Source of the DNA: Nonomuraea candida
GTDB lineage: Bacteria > Actinomycetota > Actinomycetes > Streptosporangiales > Streptosporangiaceae
Direction: 5' to 3'
DNA length: 64,000 bases
NCBI RefSeq assembly: GCF_000725485.1
Contig: NZ_JOAG01000004.1
Location: 1 to 64,000 of the forward strand
Positions 40,028-49,525 of the stretch are shown here, piece by piece; the first letter of the stretch is position 1; every line of letters starts with the position of its first letter. Position numbers and translations under genes: made by a program. The notes beneath the pieces are model-generated. The model was not told where the DNA came from and ran no database searches. It saw nothing but the letters and a program-made list of their open reading frames with translations.

Positions 40028-41107
40028 TCAGCGCTCGACCTCGCCCCTGATGAACTTCTCGACGTACTCCCTGGCCTCGTCGTCGGAGTACTGCTCGGGC
40101 GGCGACTTCATGAAGTAGGAGGAGGCCGACAGGATCGGCCCGCCGATGCCCCGGTCGAGGGCGATCTTGGCGGCGCGCACCGCGTCGATGATGATGCCCG
40201 CCGAGTTCGGCGAGTCCCACACCTCCAGCTTGTACTCCAGGTTCAGCGGCGTGTCACCGAACGAGCGACCCTCCAGCCGCACGTAGGCCCACTTGCGGTC
40301 GTCCAGCCACGGCACGTGGTCCGACGGCCCGATGTGCACGTCGGCCTTGCCCATCTCGTGCGGGATCTGCGAGGTGACCGACTGCGTCTTGGAGATCTTC
40401 TTCGACTGGAGCCGGGTGCGCTCCAGCATGTTCATGAAGTCCATGTTGCCGCCGAAGTTGAGCTGGTACGTGCGCAGCAGCTCGACCCCGCGGTCCTCGA
40501 ACAGCTTGGCCATCACCCGGTGCGTGATCGTGGCGCCGACCTGCGACTTGATGTCGTCGCCCACGATCGGCACGCCCGCCTCGGTGAACTTCTCGGCCCA
40601 CTCGGGGTCGGAGGCGATGAAGACCGGCAGCGCGTTGACGAACGCCACCTTGGCGTCGATCGCGCACTGCGCGTAGAAGCGGTCGGCCTCCTCGGACCCC
40701 ACCGGCAGGTAGGACACCAGCACGTCGACCTGGTTGTCACGCAGCACCTGGACCACATCGACCGGCGCCTCGTCGGACTCCTCGATGATCTCCCGGTAGA
40801 ACTCGCCAAGGCCGTCGAACGTGTGGCCCCGCTGGACGGTGACCCCCGTGGGCGGTACGTCGCAGATCTTGATCGTGTTGTTCTCGCTGGCGACGATCGC
40901 CTCGGACAGGTCGCGGCCGACCTTCTTGGCGTCCACGTCGAACGCTGCGACGAACTCGACGTCGCCGACGTGGTAGTCGCCGAACTTCACGTGCATGAGG
41001 CCCGGCACCCGTTTGTCCGGGTCTGCGTCCTTGTAGTAGTGAACGCCCTGGACCAGCGACGACGCGCAGTTGCCGACACCGACAATGGCCACGCGAACCG
41101 AACCCAT
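40028..41107 (-). CDS. ino1: Inositol-3-phosphate synthase
   Basis: NAD-dependent enzyme of 359 residues converting glucose 6-phosphate to myo-inositol 3-phosphate, the precursor of phosphatidylinositol and mycothiol. The NAD loop is [45 protein letters not shown] and [12 protein letters not shown] are family motifs. ATG 41107 with AAGGGAG 8 bases upstream is preferred over ATG 41128, which lies inside padR. It is cotranscribed with padR. Confidence 0.95.
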   Translation of the reverse strand: MGSVRVAIVGVGNCASSLVQGVHYYKDADPDKRVPGLMHVKFGDYHVGDVEFVAAFDVDAKKVGRDLSEAIVASENNTIKICDVPPTGVTVQRGHTFDGLGEFYREIIEESDEAPVDVVQVLRDNQVDVLVSYLPVGSEEADRFYAQCAIDAKVAFVNALPVFIASDPEWAEKFTEAGVPIVGDDIKSQVGATITHRVMAKLFEDRGVELLRTYQLNFGGNMDFMNMLERTRLQSKKISKTQSVTSQIPHEMGKADVHIGPSDHVPWLDDRKWAYVRLEGRSFGDTPLNLEYKLEVWDSPNSAGIIIDAVRAAKIALDRGIGGPILSASSYFMKSPPEQYSDDEAREYVEKFIRGEVER

Positions 41108-41120
41108 CGCACTCGCTCCC

Positions 41121-41714
41121 TTACTCATCAGTTGACGTGGTATCTCTTTCGGGCCTCTCCTCCTGAGAGGAGGCCCGACGCTCCGTTGCGATCAGCTCGT
41201 TCAGCCAGCGCACCTCGCGCTCGACGGACTCCAGCCCATGACGTTGCAGCTCAAGGGTGTAGCTGTCGAGCCGCTCCCGCGTGCGCGCCAGCGCCGTGCG
41301 CACCGAGTCGAGCCGCTCCTCCAGCCGGCTCCGGCGACCCTCCAGGATGCGCAGGCGCACCTCGGCCTCCGTGTGACGGAAGAAGGCGAAGTGCACGCCG
41401 AAGCTCTCGTCCTCCCAGGCGGCGGGACCGGCCTGCGTGAGCAGGTCCTGCAGCCGTTCCTTGCCTTCGGCGGTCAGCTTGTAGACGATCTTCGACCTGC
41501 CGCCGACGATCGCGGACGGTGCGGGCTGCTCCTCCGCGATGAGGCCCTGGGCGAGCAGTGATCGCAGACAGGGGTACAGCGACCCGTAGGAGAACGCACG
41601 GAACATCCCCAGCAGGGCGTTGAGCCGTTTGCGCAGCTCATAGCCATGCAGCGGCGTCTCGTGCAGTGACCCGAGCACAGCCAGCTCCAAGACCCTGCCC
41701 TGTCCGCTGGCCAC
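41121..41714 (-). CDS. PadR-family transcriptional regulator
   Basis: Winged-helix repressor of 197 residues. The PadR domain is [24 protein letters not shown] to [12 protein letters not shown], and the C-terminal part is an extended helical dimerisation region. GTG 41714 is chosen because GAGGGGGCGG lies just upstream. It precedes ino1 with 13 bases between, as in M. tuberculosis (Rv0047c-Rv0046c), so it may control inositol synthesis. A perfect palindrome sits 24 bases upstream of the start. Confidence 0.88.
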   Translation of the reverse strand: MASGQGRVLELAVLGSLHETPLHGYELRKRLNALLGMFRAFSYGSLYPCLRSLLAQGLIAEEQPAPSAIVGGRSKIVYKLTAEGKERLQDLLTQAGPAAWEDESFGVHFAFFRHTEAEVRLRILEGRRSRLEERLDSVRTALARTRERLDSYTLELQRHGLESVEREVRWLNELIATERRASSQEERPERDTTSTDE

Positions 41715-41737
41715 TGGAACCGCCCCCTCTCGCGTCG

Positions 41738-41756
41738 ATGTATCGAGCCGATACAT
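41738..41756. promoter_or_regulatory. Palindromic operator upstream of padR-ino1
   Basis: Perfect inverted repeat ATGTATCG-AGC-CGATACAT. It carries ATGT and ACAT ends typical of PadR operators and lies in the padR leader. Autoregulation of padR-ino1 is the simplest reading. Confidence 0.6.
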
Positions 41757-41847
41757 CCCGAGGATACGTCGGTCCGCTATATGGCTGCAATCGATGAATC
41801 TGCCAAGGCGTTGGGATGAAGCCGCAAAACGCCGTAGTCTGGCGCTC

Positions 41848-42234
41848 ATGTGGTCACAGAGAAGGGTGGTGGATTACGGCCTTGCGAAAAGGGCGGTGGT
41901 CCGCTCCCTGCGCACGGGGCGCACCTCGCGCGGCGACGTCTGTGACGCACAGCCCTACCTCCTCCGCGCGGCCCGCCACTTCGGCGAGCCGACCGAACGC
42001 CCCTGCCCGGTCTGCGAGAAGGAGAACGTCACCAACGTGACCTACGTCTACGGGGAATCCCTCGGGCGCCATGCCGGTCAGGCAAAGGTCACGTCAGAAC
42101 TCGTCGCGATGGCCCATGATTACGATGAGTTCCGGGTGTACGTTGTCGAGGTCTGCCAAGGTTGTTCCTGGAATCACCTGACGGTTTCGTACGTCCTCGG
42201 GAACGGACCGCCTGACCTCGCCGGACAAGCGTGA
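41848..42234 (+). CDS. DUF5318 family protein
   Basis: Protein of 128 residues with a conserved start MWSQRRVVDYGLAKRAVVRSL. CPVC and CQGC pairs about 50 residues apart probably bind zinc. The gene occupies the Rv0049 position between padR and the penicillin-binding protein gene in actinobacteria. Function unknown. Confidence 0.82.
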   Translation: MWSQRRVVDYGLAKRAVVRSLRTGRTSRGDVCDAQPYLLRAARHFGEPTERPCPVCEKENVTNVTYVYGESLGRHAGQAKVTSELVAMAHDYDEFRVYVVEVCQGCSWNHLTVSYVLGNGPPDLAGQA

Positions 42235-42301
42235 ACATCGAGGGCGGCGAGAAACCTCACGCCCAACCGCCGTTTTGGATCCGACGACGTTGCGAGGACG
42301 T

Positions 42302-45046
42302 GTGAGTAACAGCATGAATGAGGGGACGGCCCGCCCGGGAAGGCGCCGACGATCCAGCTCATCCCGTTCTGTGCCCCCAGGTCCTCCACCTCAAACCGGT
42401 GATCCCAGTTGGGGGGCTCAGCCGCCGCGCCGTCCGGAGGCGGCGTACGAGCAGACCGGCGCCATGGCCGCGCAGCCGTATGACGACCCGCCGCCCACCC
42501 GGGCGCAGCAACGCGCGCAGTCGTATGAGGAGGCGCCCACCCGCGCGCAGTCTTATGACGACCCGCCGCCCACCCGGGCGCAGCTGCGCGCGCAGCGTGC
42601 CGGGCACCCGCAGGGGCCCGTTGAGCCGCGCCGCGAGCAGGCGGCGCCGCCGCGCTCCCGCGGGCGGCAGGAGACGCACGCGGTGAGCAACCAGGAGACG
42701 ATCGTCAGTGACGCGCCGCGGCGCTCCCGCCGGCGCGGCTCCGGCGGCCCGCCCGAGCCGCCCGGCCCGCCGGTGAAGAAGGGCGGCGGCCGGGGCGGCT
42801 GGCGCAGGTTCGTCCCGAGCTGGAAGATCGTCGTGGCCGGGGCCGTGGTGCTCGCGGCCGGCCTGTTCGGCATGGTCATGGTCGCCTACGCCAACACCCC
42901 GGTGCCGACCTCGGCCCAGGCCGAGGCCACGGCCGAGCAGAGCACGATCTACTACCGCGACGGCAAGACCGAGATCGCCAAGCTCGGCTTCAAGCGCGAG
43001 AGCGTCGACATCAGCCAGATGGCCGAGAGCGTCAGGGACGCCGCGGTGGCCATCGAGAACAAGACGTTCTACGAGGACTCCGGCATCTCCATCTCCGGCA
43101 TGATCCGGTCGGTGTGGATGACCGCGACCGGCCAGCAGCTCCAGGGCGCCTCGACCATCACCCAGCAGATGGCCCGCGGCTACTACGACGGCCTGAGCCA
43201 GGAAGTGTCCATCAAGCGGAAGGTCATGGAGATCTTCGTCGCGGTCAAGCTCGACGAGACCATGAGCAAGGACAAAATCCTCGAGACCTACCTCAACACC
43301 GTCAACTTCGGCCGCGCGTACGGCGTCGAGGCCGCCGCGAAGGCGTACTTCCCCGGCAAGAGGATCACCGCCGCGAAGCTCACCCCCGAGCAGGGCGCCT
43401 ACCTCGCCGCGCGCATCCAGCAGCCGAACTGGGACCACGACGCCCCCGCGCTCAAATCCCGCTTCAACCAGGTCATCACGAACATGGCCGAGCTGTGGCC
43501 GGAGAAGTACGGCCAGCTCCCGCAGACCGCCAAGTTCCCCGCCACGAAGAAGACCATCGGCAACGACGACATGGGCGGCTTCAAGGGCTACATGGTGCGG
43601 GAGGTGCTGCGCGAGCTGGAGGCCCGTGGCCTGACCCCCGACGAGGTCAAGACCGGCGGCTACAAGATCGTCTCGACCTTCGACCGGAAGCTCATGCGCG
43701 ACGCGCAGACCGCGGTCAAGAGCACGATGAAGGCGTACAACATGTCCACGGAGTTCCACGCCGGGCTGGCCGCCGTGGACCCCAAGCACGGGCGCGTGCT
43801 GGCCTTCTACGGCGGTGACGACTACCTCACCGACCCGTGGAACGAGCCCTTCCAGTCCACCAAGCAGGCGGCCTCGGCGTTCAAGCCGTACGTGCTGGCG
43901 GCCTGGCTGCAGGCGGGCTTCTCGCTCAAGAGCTACGTGCCGGGCAACGAGACCGTGCCGAAGGAGCTGCCCGGCCAGCAGGCGGGCGGCATCAAGAACA
44001 GCCACAACGTCGGCGTCGCGGTCGACGTGGTCAAGGCCACCGCGCAGTCGGTCAACACGGCGTACGTGTCGATGGCCTACGCGCTGCCGAACCAGCTCGA
44101 CGACGTCAAGAACCTGGTCGAGGCGGCCGGCTTCAACCAGAAGCGTATGGAAGAGGACATCAAGGAGCACTACTACCAGTTCGCCATCGGCAGCGCGCTG
44201 GTGACGCCGGTGGAGCAGGCGGCCGGTTACTCGATCTTCGCCAACGGCGGCAAGTACACCCGCTACCACGTGGTGCTCAAGGTCGAGCAGAACGGCAAGA
44301 AGGTCTACGACGAGCAGTCCACGGCCAAGACCGTCATCTCCCCGGAGGTCGCCGCCGACGCCACGCTCGCGATGCAGGAGGTGCTCAAGTCGGGCACCGC
44401 GGCGGGCAAGGGCCTGGGCAACCGACCGGCCGCCGGCAAGACCGGCACCAACAACGACGAGAAGGAAGCCTGGTTCGTCGGCTACACGCCGCAGATCTCG
44501 ACCGCGGTCGGCTTCTACCGCGAGCAGTGCGTGACCAAGACCGGCAAGGTCATCCCGCCCGAGCACTCCAACTGCCCGATCTACCGCAAGGGCAGCAAGA
44601 AGTTCGGCCCGGACAACCCCTACACCCAGCCGAGGGAGGTCTCGCTCAACTTCGAGGGCGCGGGACCGCCCACGATCGCCTGGCAGAAGTTCATGCAGCT
44701 CGCCCACGAGGGCCTGCCCGTCGAGCAGTTCCCCGACCGGGCCGACGTCGGCACCGCCGAGAACATCGTGCCGAGCCCGACGCCCACGCCCACGCCGACC
44801 CCGGAGGGCGAGGAGAACCCGTTCGGCAGCGACAACCCGTTCGACGACGGCAGCGGCGAGCAGGACTGCCTCATCGGCTGTGACGAGAACGACGCCACCG
44901 TGCCCGACGAGGACGTGAGCGTCGACGACGGCGGCGACGACACCTTCCCGACCGACCCCAACGACGTGGGGCTGGCCGGGCAGGGCTCGGCTCCCGAGCC
45001 GAGGGCCGGCACCCGGCCGAGGCCGAGCCGGCCAGAGGATCAGTGA
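42302..45046 (+). CDS. Bifunctional class A penicillin-binding protein
   Basis: Peptidoglycan glycosyltransferase/transpeptidase of 914 residues, counterpart of M. tuberculosis PonA1 by position. The N-terminal 170 residues are cytoplasmic, with repeats of YDDPPPTRAQ, then a membrane helix (IVVAGAVVLAAGLFGMVMVAYA). The GT51 domain has ENKTFYEDSGIS, GASTITQQMARG and LNTVNFGRAYG. The transpeptidase has SAFK (SxxK), SVN and KTGT. The C terminus is acidic after a Thr-Pro run. GTG 42302 is preferred; TTG 42275 and ATG 42314 are possible. Confidence 0.93.
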   Translation: MSNSMNEGTARPGRRRRSSSSRSVPPGPPPQTGDPSWGAQPPRRPEAAYEQTGAMAAQPYDDPPPTRAQQRAQSYEEAPTRAQSYDDPPPTRAQLRAQRAGHPQGPVEPRREQAAPPRSRGRQETHAVSNQETIVSDAPRRSRRRGSGGPPEPPGPPVKKGGGRGGWRRFVPSWKIVVAGAVVLAAGLFGMVMVAYANTPVPTSAQAEATAEQSTIYYRDGKTEIAKLGFKRESVDISQMAESVRDAAVAIENKTFYEDSGISISGMIRSVWMTATGQQLQGASTITQQMARGYYDGLSQEVSIKRKVMEIFVAVKLDETMSKDKILETYLNTVNFGRAYGVEAAAKAYFPGKRITAAKLTPEQGAYLAARIQQPNWDHDAPALKSRFNQVITNMAELWPEKYGQLPQTAKFPATKKTIGNDDMGGFKGYMVREVLRELEARGLTPDEVKTGGYKIVSTFDRKLMRDAQTAVKSTMKAYNMSTEFHAGLAAVDPKHGRVLAFYGGDDYLTDPWNEPFQSTKQAASAFKPYVLAAWLQAGFSLKSYVPGNETVPKELPGQQAGGIKNSHNVGVAVDVVKATAQSVNTAYVSMAYALPNQLDDVKNLVEAAGFNQKRMEEDIKEHYYQFAIGSALVTPVEQAAGYSIFANGGKYTRYHVVLKVEQNGKKVYDEQSTAKTVISPEVAADATLAMQEVLKSGTAAGKGLGNRPAAGKTGTNNDEKEAWFVGYTPQISTAVGFYREQCVTKTGKVIPPEHSNCPIYRKGSKKFGPDNPYTQPREVSLNFEGAGPPTIAWQKFMQLAHEGLPVEQFPDRADVGTAENIVPSPTPTPTPTPEGEENPFGSDNPFDDGSGEQDCLIGCDENDATVPDEDVSVDDGGDDTFPTDPNDVGLAGQGSAPEPRAGTRPRPSRPEDQ

Positions 45047-46377
45047 CGAGCACCGAGGCACGCGCCCCGTGGGTGGCGCGTGCCGTGCCGTACCTGCCCC
45101 TGGGGCTGATCGCGGCCCTGGGGGCGAGCCTGGCGTACGTGCTGCGGCTGCCGTGCCGCACCGGTGGCTGGAACGACCAGGTCACCGTCTACACCAACTT
45201 CTGCTACAGCGACATCTACCCCCTGTACTTCGACAGGGCGCTGTCCACCGAGAACCCCTACTTCGCCCAGGTGCCGTTCGACAAGCAGGTCGAATACCCC
45301 GTCGTGCTGGGCGAGGTCATGCAGGTGATCAGCTGGATCGCGCGGGCGCTGGATTTGGGGGCCGCCGCGCAGGCGGCCCGCTTCTACGACCTGACGGTGA
45401 TCCTGCTCGGCGCCTGCCTCGTGGCCGGCGTGCTGCTGATGGCCGCGGTGGCCGGCCCGACCCGGCGCTGGGACCCGCTCTGGTACGCCATCTCGCCCGC
45501 CGTCGTGCTGGCCGCCTACATCAACTGGGACCTGGTCGCCGGCGCGCTGTCCATGGGCATGCTGCTGGCCTGGAAGCAGCGGCGGCTGGTGCTCGCCGGG
45601 GTGCTGCTGGGGCTGGCGATCGCGACCAAGTTCTACCCGCTGATGTTCGTGGGCGCGCTGTTCCTGCTCACCTGGCGTACGGGGCGATGGCGGCCGTTCC
45701 TGGTCACCATGGCCGCGGCCGCAGGCACCTGGCTCGTGGTCAACGTGCCGTTCATGATCTTCGCGTGGGAGGGCTGGCGCCGGTTCTACGTCTTCTCCCA
45801 GGAGCGCGGGGTCGACTGGGGCTCGCCCTGGCTGTTCTTCCAGAACAAGGGTTGGCCGGTGCTGGGCGAGGCCGACGTGAGCACGCTGGGCATGGTCTCG
45901 CTGGCGCTGCTGTGCCTGGGCATCGCGGTGCTGACGCTGGGCGCGCCGCGCCGGCCGCGGCTGGCGCAGATCTGCTTCCTGGCGCTGGCCGCGTTCATGA
46001 TGACGAACAAGGTGTGGTCGCCGCAGTTCGTGTTGTGGCTGGTGCCGTTCGCGGTGCTGGCCAGGCCCAACTGGAAGCCGCTGGCGCTGTGGCAGCTCGC
46101 CGAGGTGTGGTACTTCGTGGCCATCTGGCTGTACCTGCTCGCGCAGCCGCCGCTCGACCGCGACGACCTGGGCATCGGTGACGACACGTACTTCACGGCC
46201 GTGTGGGGGCGGGTCATCACGATCGCCATCATGATGGCGTTCGTGGTGCGTGACATCCTGCGTCCCGACAAGGACGTGGTGCGCCGCGCCGACATCGACG
46301 ACCAGGCGGGCGGCGTGTTCGACGACGCGCCCGACCGGTTCACGCTGAGGTCCCTGCTGGGGTCCCCGGCCAGATGA
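45043..46377 (+). CDS. GT87-like polyprenol-phosphate mannosyltransferase
   Basis: Integral membrane glycosyltransferase of 444 residues with about 10-11 membrane segments, GT-C fold. The first loop NDQVTVYTNFCYSDIYPLYFDRA and QVEYPVV carry the acidic residues typical of DUF2029/GT87 enzymes. GTGA overlap with the penicillin-binding protein gene indicates coupling. It corresponds to Rv0051. Acceptor unknown. Confidence 0.82.
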   Translation: MTSTEARAPWVARAVPYLPLGLIAALGASLAYVLRLPCRTGGWNDQVTVYTNFCYSDIYPLYFDRALSTENPYFAQVPFDKQVEYPVVLGEVMQVISWIARALDLGAAAQAARFYDLTVILLGACLVAGVLLMAAVAGPTRRWDPLWYAISPAVVLAAYINWDLVAGALSMGMLLAWKQRRLVLAGVLLGLAIATKFYPLMFVGALFLLTWRTGRWRPFLVTMAAAAGTWLVVNVPFMIFAWEGWRRFYVFSQERGVDWGSPWLFFQNKGWPVLGEADVSTLGMVSLALLCLGIAVLTLGAPRRPRLAQICFLALAAFMMTNKVWSPQFVLWLVPFAVLARPNWKPLALWQLAEVWYFVAIWLYLLAQPPLDRDDLGIGDDTYFTAVWGRVITIAIMMAFVVRDILRPDKDVVRRADIDDQAGGVFDDAPDRFTLRSLLGSPAR

Positions 46378-47438
46378 TCACCCGCTCGGCCAGGTGGGAC
46401 GCGCTGCTGCTGTGGTTCGGCTCACGGGCCGGGCTGCTGATCGCGACGCTGCTCGGCGTGAGCCTGGGCGAATATCTGGATAAGTGGCGCAAGTGGGACG
46501 CCACCCTGTTCATCACCATCGCCCAGTACGGCTACGACGGCGAGCCCGGCCGGCCGCCCGACGACGGGCTGCCGGCGTTCTTCCCCGGGCTGCCCGCGGC
46601 GCTGCGGCTGGTGCACCTCGTGGTGCCCGACTGGGCCGCGGCCGGGCTGCTGATCTCGCTGGTCTCGGGGGCGGTCGCCATGGTGGCGCTGGCCCGGCTG
46701 GCCGAGGTCGAGGGCGCCGACGGCTGGATGGCCGTGCTGGCGCTGGTGCTCTTCCCCATGGCGGTGTTCCTGGCCGCGGGCTACAGCGAGTCGCTCTTCC
46801 TGGCCTTCGCCGTGCCGGCCTGGCTGGCCGCCAGGCAGGGCAACTGGCCGTCGGCGGTGCTGCTGGCCGCGGGGGCGTCGTGCGTGCGGATCACCGGGCT
46901 GTTCCTCGCGGTGGCGCTCGTGGTGGAGTACGTCACGCGCAGGGAGCCGGTCCGGCGGGCCGGGTTGCTGGTGGTGCCGTTCGTGCCGCTGGTGGCGTAC
47001 TCGATGTACCAGTACCGCAGGACCGGTGACTGGCTGGCCTGGAAGCACGCCCAGGAGGCCGGCTGGGGGCGGGACTTCGCCTGGCCGTGGGAGGCGTGGG
47101 CGACGACCTGGCGCTCGGCCCTGGGCTCCGACGACTTCGCGGTGGCGTTCCGGATGGAGATCGCCGGAGCGGTGGTGGTCGTGGCGGGGCTGGCCTGGCT
47201 GCTGGCGCTGCGCCGGTGGAGCGAGGCCGTCTACACCGGCGCGCAGGCGCTGGCGCTGATGACGTCGGCGTATTACCTGTCGATCCCGCGCTCGCTGCTG
47301 CTGTGGTTCCCGCTGTGGGTGCTGGTCGCCAGGGTCGCGACCGGACGGACGTGGGTGATCGTGTTGTACGCGCTGATCTCCGGGCCGCTCATGCTGGTCA
47401 ACGCCGCCCGGTTCCTCAGCGGCGCGTGGGCGGGCTGA
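46374..47438 (+). CDS. Mannosyltransferase family protein (PIG-V-like)
   Basis: Membrane protein of 354 residues with about 9 membrane segments. The loop DKWRKWDATLFITIAQYGYDG with WD and the GYSESLFLAFAVPAW segment are typical of GT76/PIG-V-like enzymes that use dolichol- or polyprenol-phosphate mannose. ATGA overlap with the preceding gene. Probably glycosylates envelope components together with its neighbour; acceptor unknown. Confidence 0.8.
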   Translation: MITRSARWDALLLWFGSRAGLLIATLLGVSLGEYLDKWRKWDATLFITIAQYGYDGEPGRPPDDGLPAFFPGLPAALRLVHLVVPDWAAAGLLISLVSGAVAMVALARLAEVEGADGWMAVLALVLFPMAVFLAAGYSESLFLAFAVPAWLAARQGNWPSAVLLAAGASCVRITGLFLAVALVVEYVTRREPVRRAGLLVVPFVPLVAYSMYQYRRTGDWLAWKHAQEAGWGRDFAWPWEAWATTWRSALGSDDFAVAFRMEIAGAVVVVAGLAWLLALRRWSEAVYTGAQALALMTSAYYLSIPRSLLLWFPLWVLVARVATGRTWVIVLYALISGPLMLVNAARFLSGAWAG

Positions 47439-47495
47439 CCGCGGTGCGGCGGCGAGCGCCTATACCCACTTTCGCGTCTCGGTAATCCAGGGAAG

Positions 47496-47504
47496 TTATC
47501 CACA
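47496..47504. promoter_or_regulatory. Isolated perfect DnaA box
   Basis: TTATCCACA followed by GCCTGTGTG in the 99-bp gap between the convergent mannosyltransferase and endonuclease IV genes. It matches the strong box consensus exactly. Confidence 0.6.
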
Positions 47505-47537
47505 GCCTGTGTGTATTCGGTCTGCGGGCCTTCCCGA

Positions 47538-48281
47538 TCAGAGGTTCTTGCGCAGGAAGGCGATGTCGTCGGCCTGGCCCTCGGCGGGCGTCTCCACCAC
47601 GACCGGCGCGCCGGCCGCGCGGCACACCGCCAGGATCAGCTCGGGGTCGATCTTCCCCTTGCCCAGGTTGGCGTGCCGGTCGGCGCCGGAGTCGAAGTCG
47701 TCGCGCGAGTCGTTGCAGTGCACCAGGTCGATGCGGCCGGTGATGGCCTTGACCCGGTCGACCAGGTCGATCAGCTCCTCGCCGCCGGCGTGGGCGTGGC
47801 AGGTGTCGAGGCAGAAGCCCACGTCGAACCCGTCGAGCGCCTCCCAGAGCCGGGCGATGCGCTCCAGCTTGCGGGCCATCGCGTTGCCGCCGCCCGCGGT
47901 GTTCTCGATCAGCACGGGGACGGGGCACTCCATGCGCTCGAACACCTTGCGCCAGTTGTCGAAGCCCTTCTGCGGGTCGTCGCTCTTGTTGACGTGGCCG
48001 CCGTGCACGACCAGGCCCTTCGCGCCGAGCTGCGCGGCCGCCTTCAGGTGCTGCTCCAGCAGCTTGCGGCTGGGGATCCTGATGCGGTTGTTGGTGGTCG
48101 CCACGTTGACCAGGTAGGGCGCGTGGATGTAGACGTCGACGCCCTCGACCGGCTTGGCGGGCAGCACGGGCTTGTCATAGCCCTGCGGGTCGCCGAGGAA
48201 GAACTGCACCACCTCGGCCCCGACCTCCGCGGCGCGGGCGGCGGGATCGTCCTGGTCGACATGAGCTCCGATACGCACCAT
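47538..48281 (-). CDS. nfo: Deoxyribonuclease IV (AP endonuclease)
   Basis: Zinc-dependent AP endonuclease of the Nfo family, 247 residues, which cuts 5' of abasic sites in base excision repair. Metal ligands are visible in YIHAPYLVN, VVHGGHVNK, PVLIENTAGGG, FCLDTCHAHAGG, HCNDSRDDFDSGADRHANLGKG and VVVETPAEGQ. ATG start. Single gene, divergent from the small membrane protein gene at 48359. Confidence 0.94.
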   Translation of the reverse strand: MVRIGAHVDQDDPAARAAEVGAEVVQFFLGDPQGYDKPVLPAKPVEGVDVYIHAPYLVNVATTNNRIRIPSRKLLEQHLKAAAQLGAKGLVVHGGHVNKSDDPQKGFDNWRKVFERMECPVPVLIENTAGGGNAMARKLERIARLWEALDGFDVGFCLDTCHAHAGGEELIDLVDRVKAITGRIDLVHCNDSRDDFDSGADRHANLGKGKIDPELILAVCRAAGAPVVVETPAEGQADDIAFLRKNL

Positions 48282-48358
48282 GGCGTCGAGCTTAGCCGTT
48301 TGGCCGGGGGTGCTCGGGGCAGTCGGGAGGGGCCCCCTACCCCCTTGAGGAGATCCCT

Positions 48359-48535
48359 ATGAGCCGCTGGCGCTTACGGGCGCTGATCGTGCTGGTCTAC
48401 GTCATCGTGGGCATCTACGTCGCCTGGGTCTACGACTACATCACGCCGGGTCTGCTCAGGGACCTCGCGGAGGCGTTGCTCGCGGTGTTCCTGTGGTTCC
48501 TGGTGCTGCTCGGCATCGACCTGCACATCGGGTGA
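48359..48535 (+). CDS. Small two-helix membrane protein (58 aa)
   Basis: Short gene with ATG and a good AGGAG site (48348-48352). It encodes MSRWRLRALIVLVYVIVGIY and onward to LLGIDLHIG, with two hydrophobic segments of about 18 residues separated by WVYDYITPGLLRDLAEAL. The sixth codon is TTA, rare in such genomes and in Streptomyces often a target of bldA control. A strong terminator follows. Family not recognised. Confidence 0.75.
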   Translation: MSRWRLRALIVLVYVIVGIYVAWVYDYITPGLLRDLAEALLAVFLWFLVLLGIDLHIG

Positions 48536-48548
48536 GCCCGCATATAGG

Positions 48549-48577
48549 ACGGCCCCGGCGCTTCTTCCCGGGGCCGT
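48549..48577 (+). terminator. Terminator after small membrane gene
   Basis: Stem ACGGCCCCGG / CCGGGGCCGT (10 pairs) with loop CGCTTCTTC, followed by TTG. 14 bases past the stop. Confidence 0.8.
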
Positions 48578-48644
48578 TTGTCATGGGCGGACGTCCTCAG
48601 GGGCGGACGTCCTCAGAGCCGGGTCTCCCGGCGGGCGGGCGTCC

Positions 48645-48962
48645 TCACGGGTGGGGGAGGAAGCCGCCGTGGGCGATGCCGAGAGCGGCCCCCACGAACG
48701 AGCCCACGAGCCCGATGACGTTGAGCGAGCGCTGCGGCGTCGTCGCGGAGATGTACTGCGAATAGAGGCCGATGCCGAAGCCCAGCGTGCCCACCCAGGA
48801 CGCGATCATGTGGGCGGAGGTCCAGAACGTCGCCACGAAGGCGACCACACCGCACACGAACGTGGCCACGGCCAGGATGTTCTCGACCGGGTGCGGGCGC
48901 CCGTCCGGGTTGAGCGTGAGCTTGAACCGCCCGCTCTCGGAAGGCTGGAGCACATGTGGCAC
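48645..48962 (-). CDS. Small membrane protein upstream of rpsF
   Basis: Protein of 105 residues with three hydrophobic segments (ILAVATFVCGVVAFVATFW, MIASWVGTLGFGIGLYS and SLNVIGLVGSFVGAALGIAHG). GTG 48962 (PHVLQPSESGRFKL) has GGGGGTGG upstream; the longer frame is unlikely. It is divergent from rpsF. Family and role unknown. Confidence 0.7.
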   Translation of the reverse strand: MPHVLQPSESGRFKLTLNPDGRPHPVENILAVATFVCGVVAFVATFWTSAHMIASWVGTLGFGIGLYSQYISATTPQRSLNVIGLVGSFVGAALGIAHGGFLPHP

Positions 48963-49155
48963 AATCACCACCCCCTTGGGTTTCCTACAGGCCTTCCCAC
49001 CTACGCACGGCTGGTAACCTGGGGCACGCTGCGTTGTGATGGATGATCCATCTCCCCGGGAGGCCGCAAGGGGCCGTCCGGGCTCAGACGTCAGCGTCCT
49101 CCTGTCACGGCAGAGTGTCGTGACCGCAAGAGTCCAGAGGAGGTTGGAGTCCCGC

Positions 49156-49446
49156 ATGCGTCGTTACGAAGTAATGGTCATTCTGGACCCTTCGCTCGAT
49201 GAGCGCACCGTCGCGCCGTCCCTCGACCAGTTCCTCACCGTGGTCCGCAACGACGGCGGCACCGTGGAGAAGGTCGACGTCTGGGGCCGTCGCCGTCTCG
49301 CCTACGACATCGACAAGAAGTCCGAAGGCATCTACGCCGTCATCGACCTGTCCGCGGAGCCCGCGACGGTCAAGGAGCTCGACCGCCAGATGAACCTCAA
49401 CGAGGGCATTCTGCGCACCAAGGTCCTGCGTCCGGACGTGCACTGA
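49156..49446 (+). CDS. rpsF: 30S ribosomal protein S6
   Basis: Ribosomal protein of 96 residues, [17 protein letters not shown] with [18 protein letters not shown], typical S6. ATG 49156 with GGAG upstream. First gene of the rpsF-ssb-rpsR-rplI operon. The 190-bp upstream region may contain the S6:S18 autoregulatory leader, but I could not define its structure. Confidence 0.96.
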   Translation: MRRYEVMVILDPSLDERTVAPSLDQFLTVVRNDGGTVEKVDVWGRRRLAYDIDKKSEGIYAVIDLSAEPATVKELDRQMNLNEGILRTKVLRPDVH

Positions 49447-49525
49447 CCCTCCGGCTTTTGTCGGAGGAGCCCCGTACTCTGAGCCGTAACCCAAGCGAAG
49501 GCGTGCAGGAAGGCGAGCGCTAGCC

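Noticed and set aside
43050..43090. ENKTFYEDSG in place of the textbook EDxxFxxHxG motif in the penicillin-binding protein
   Set aside because: As far as I recall, Asn in second place is usual in actinobacterial class A proteins; the catalytic Glu is present.
42359..45061. A 900-codon frame antisense to the penicillin-binding protein gene
   Set aside because: Shadow of a gene with clear catalytic motifs.
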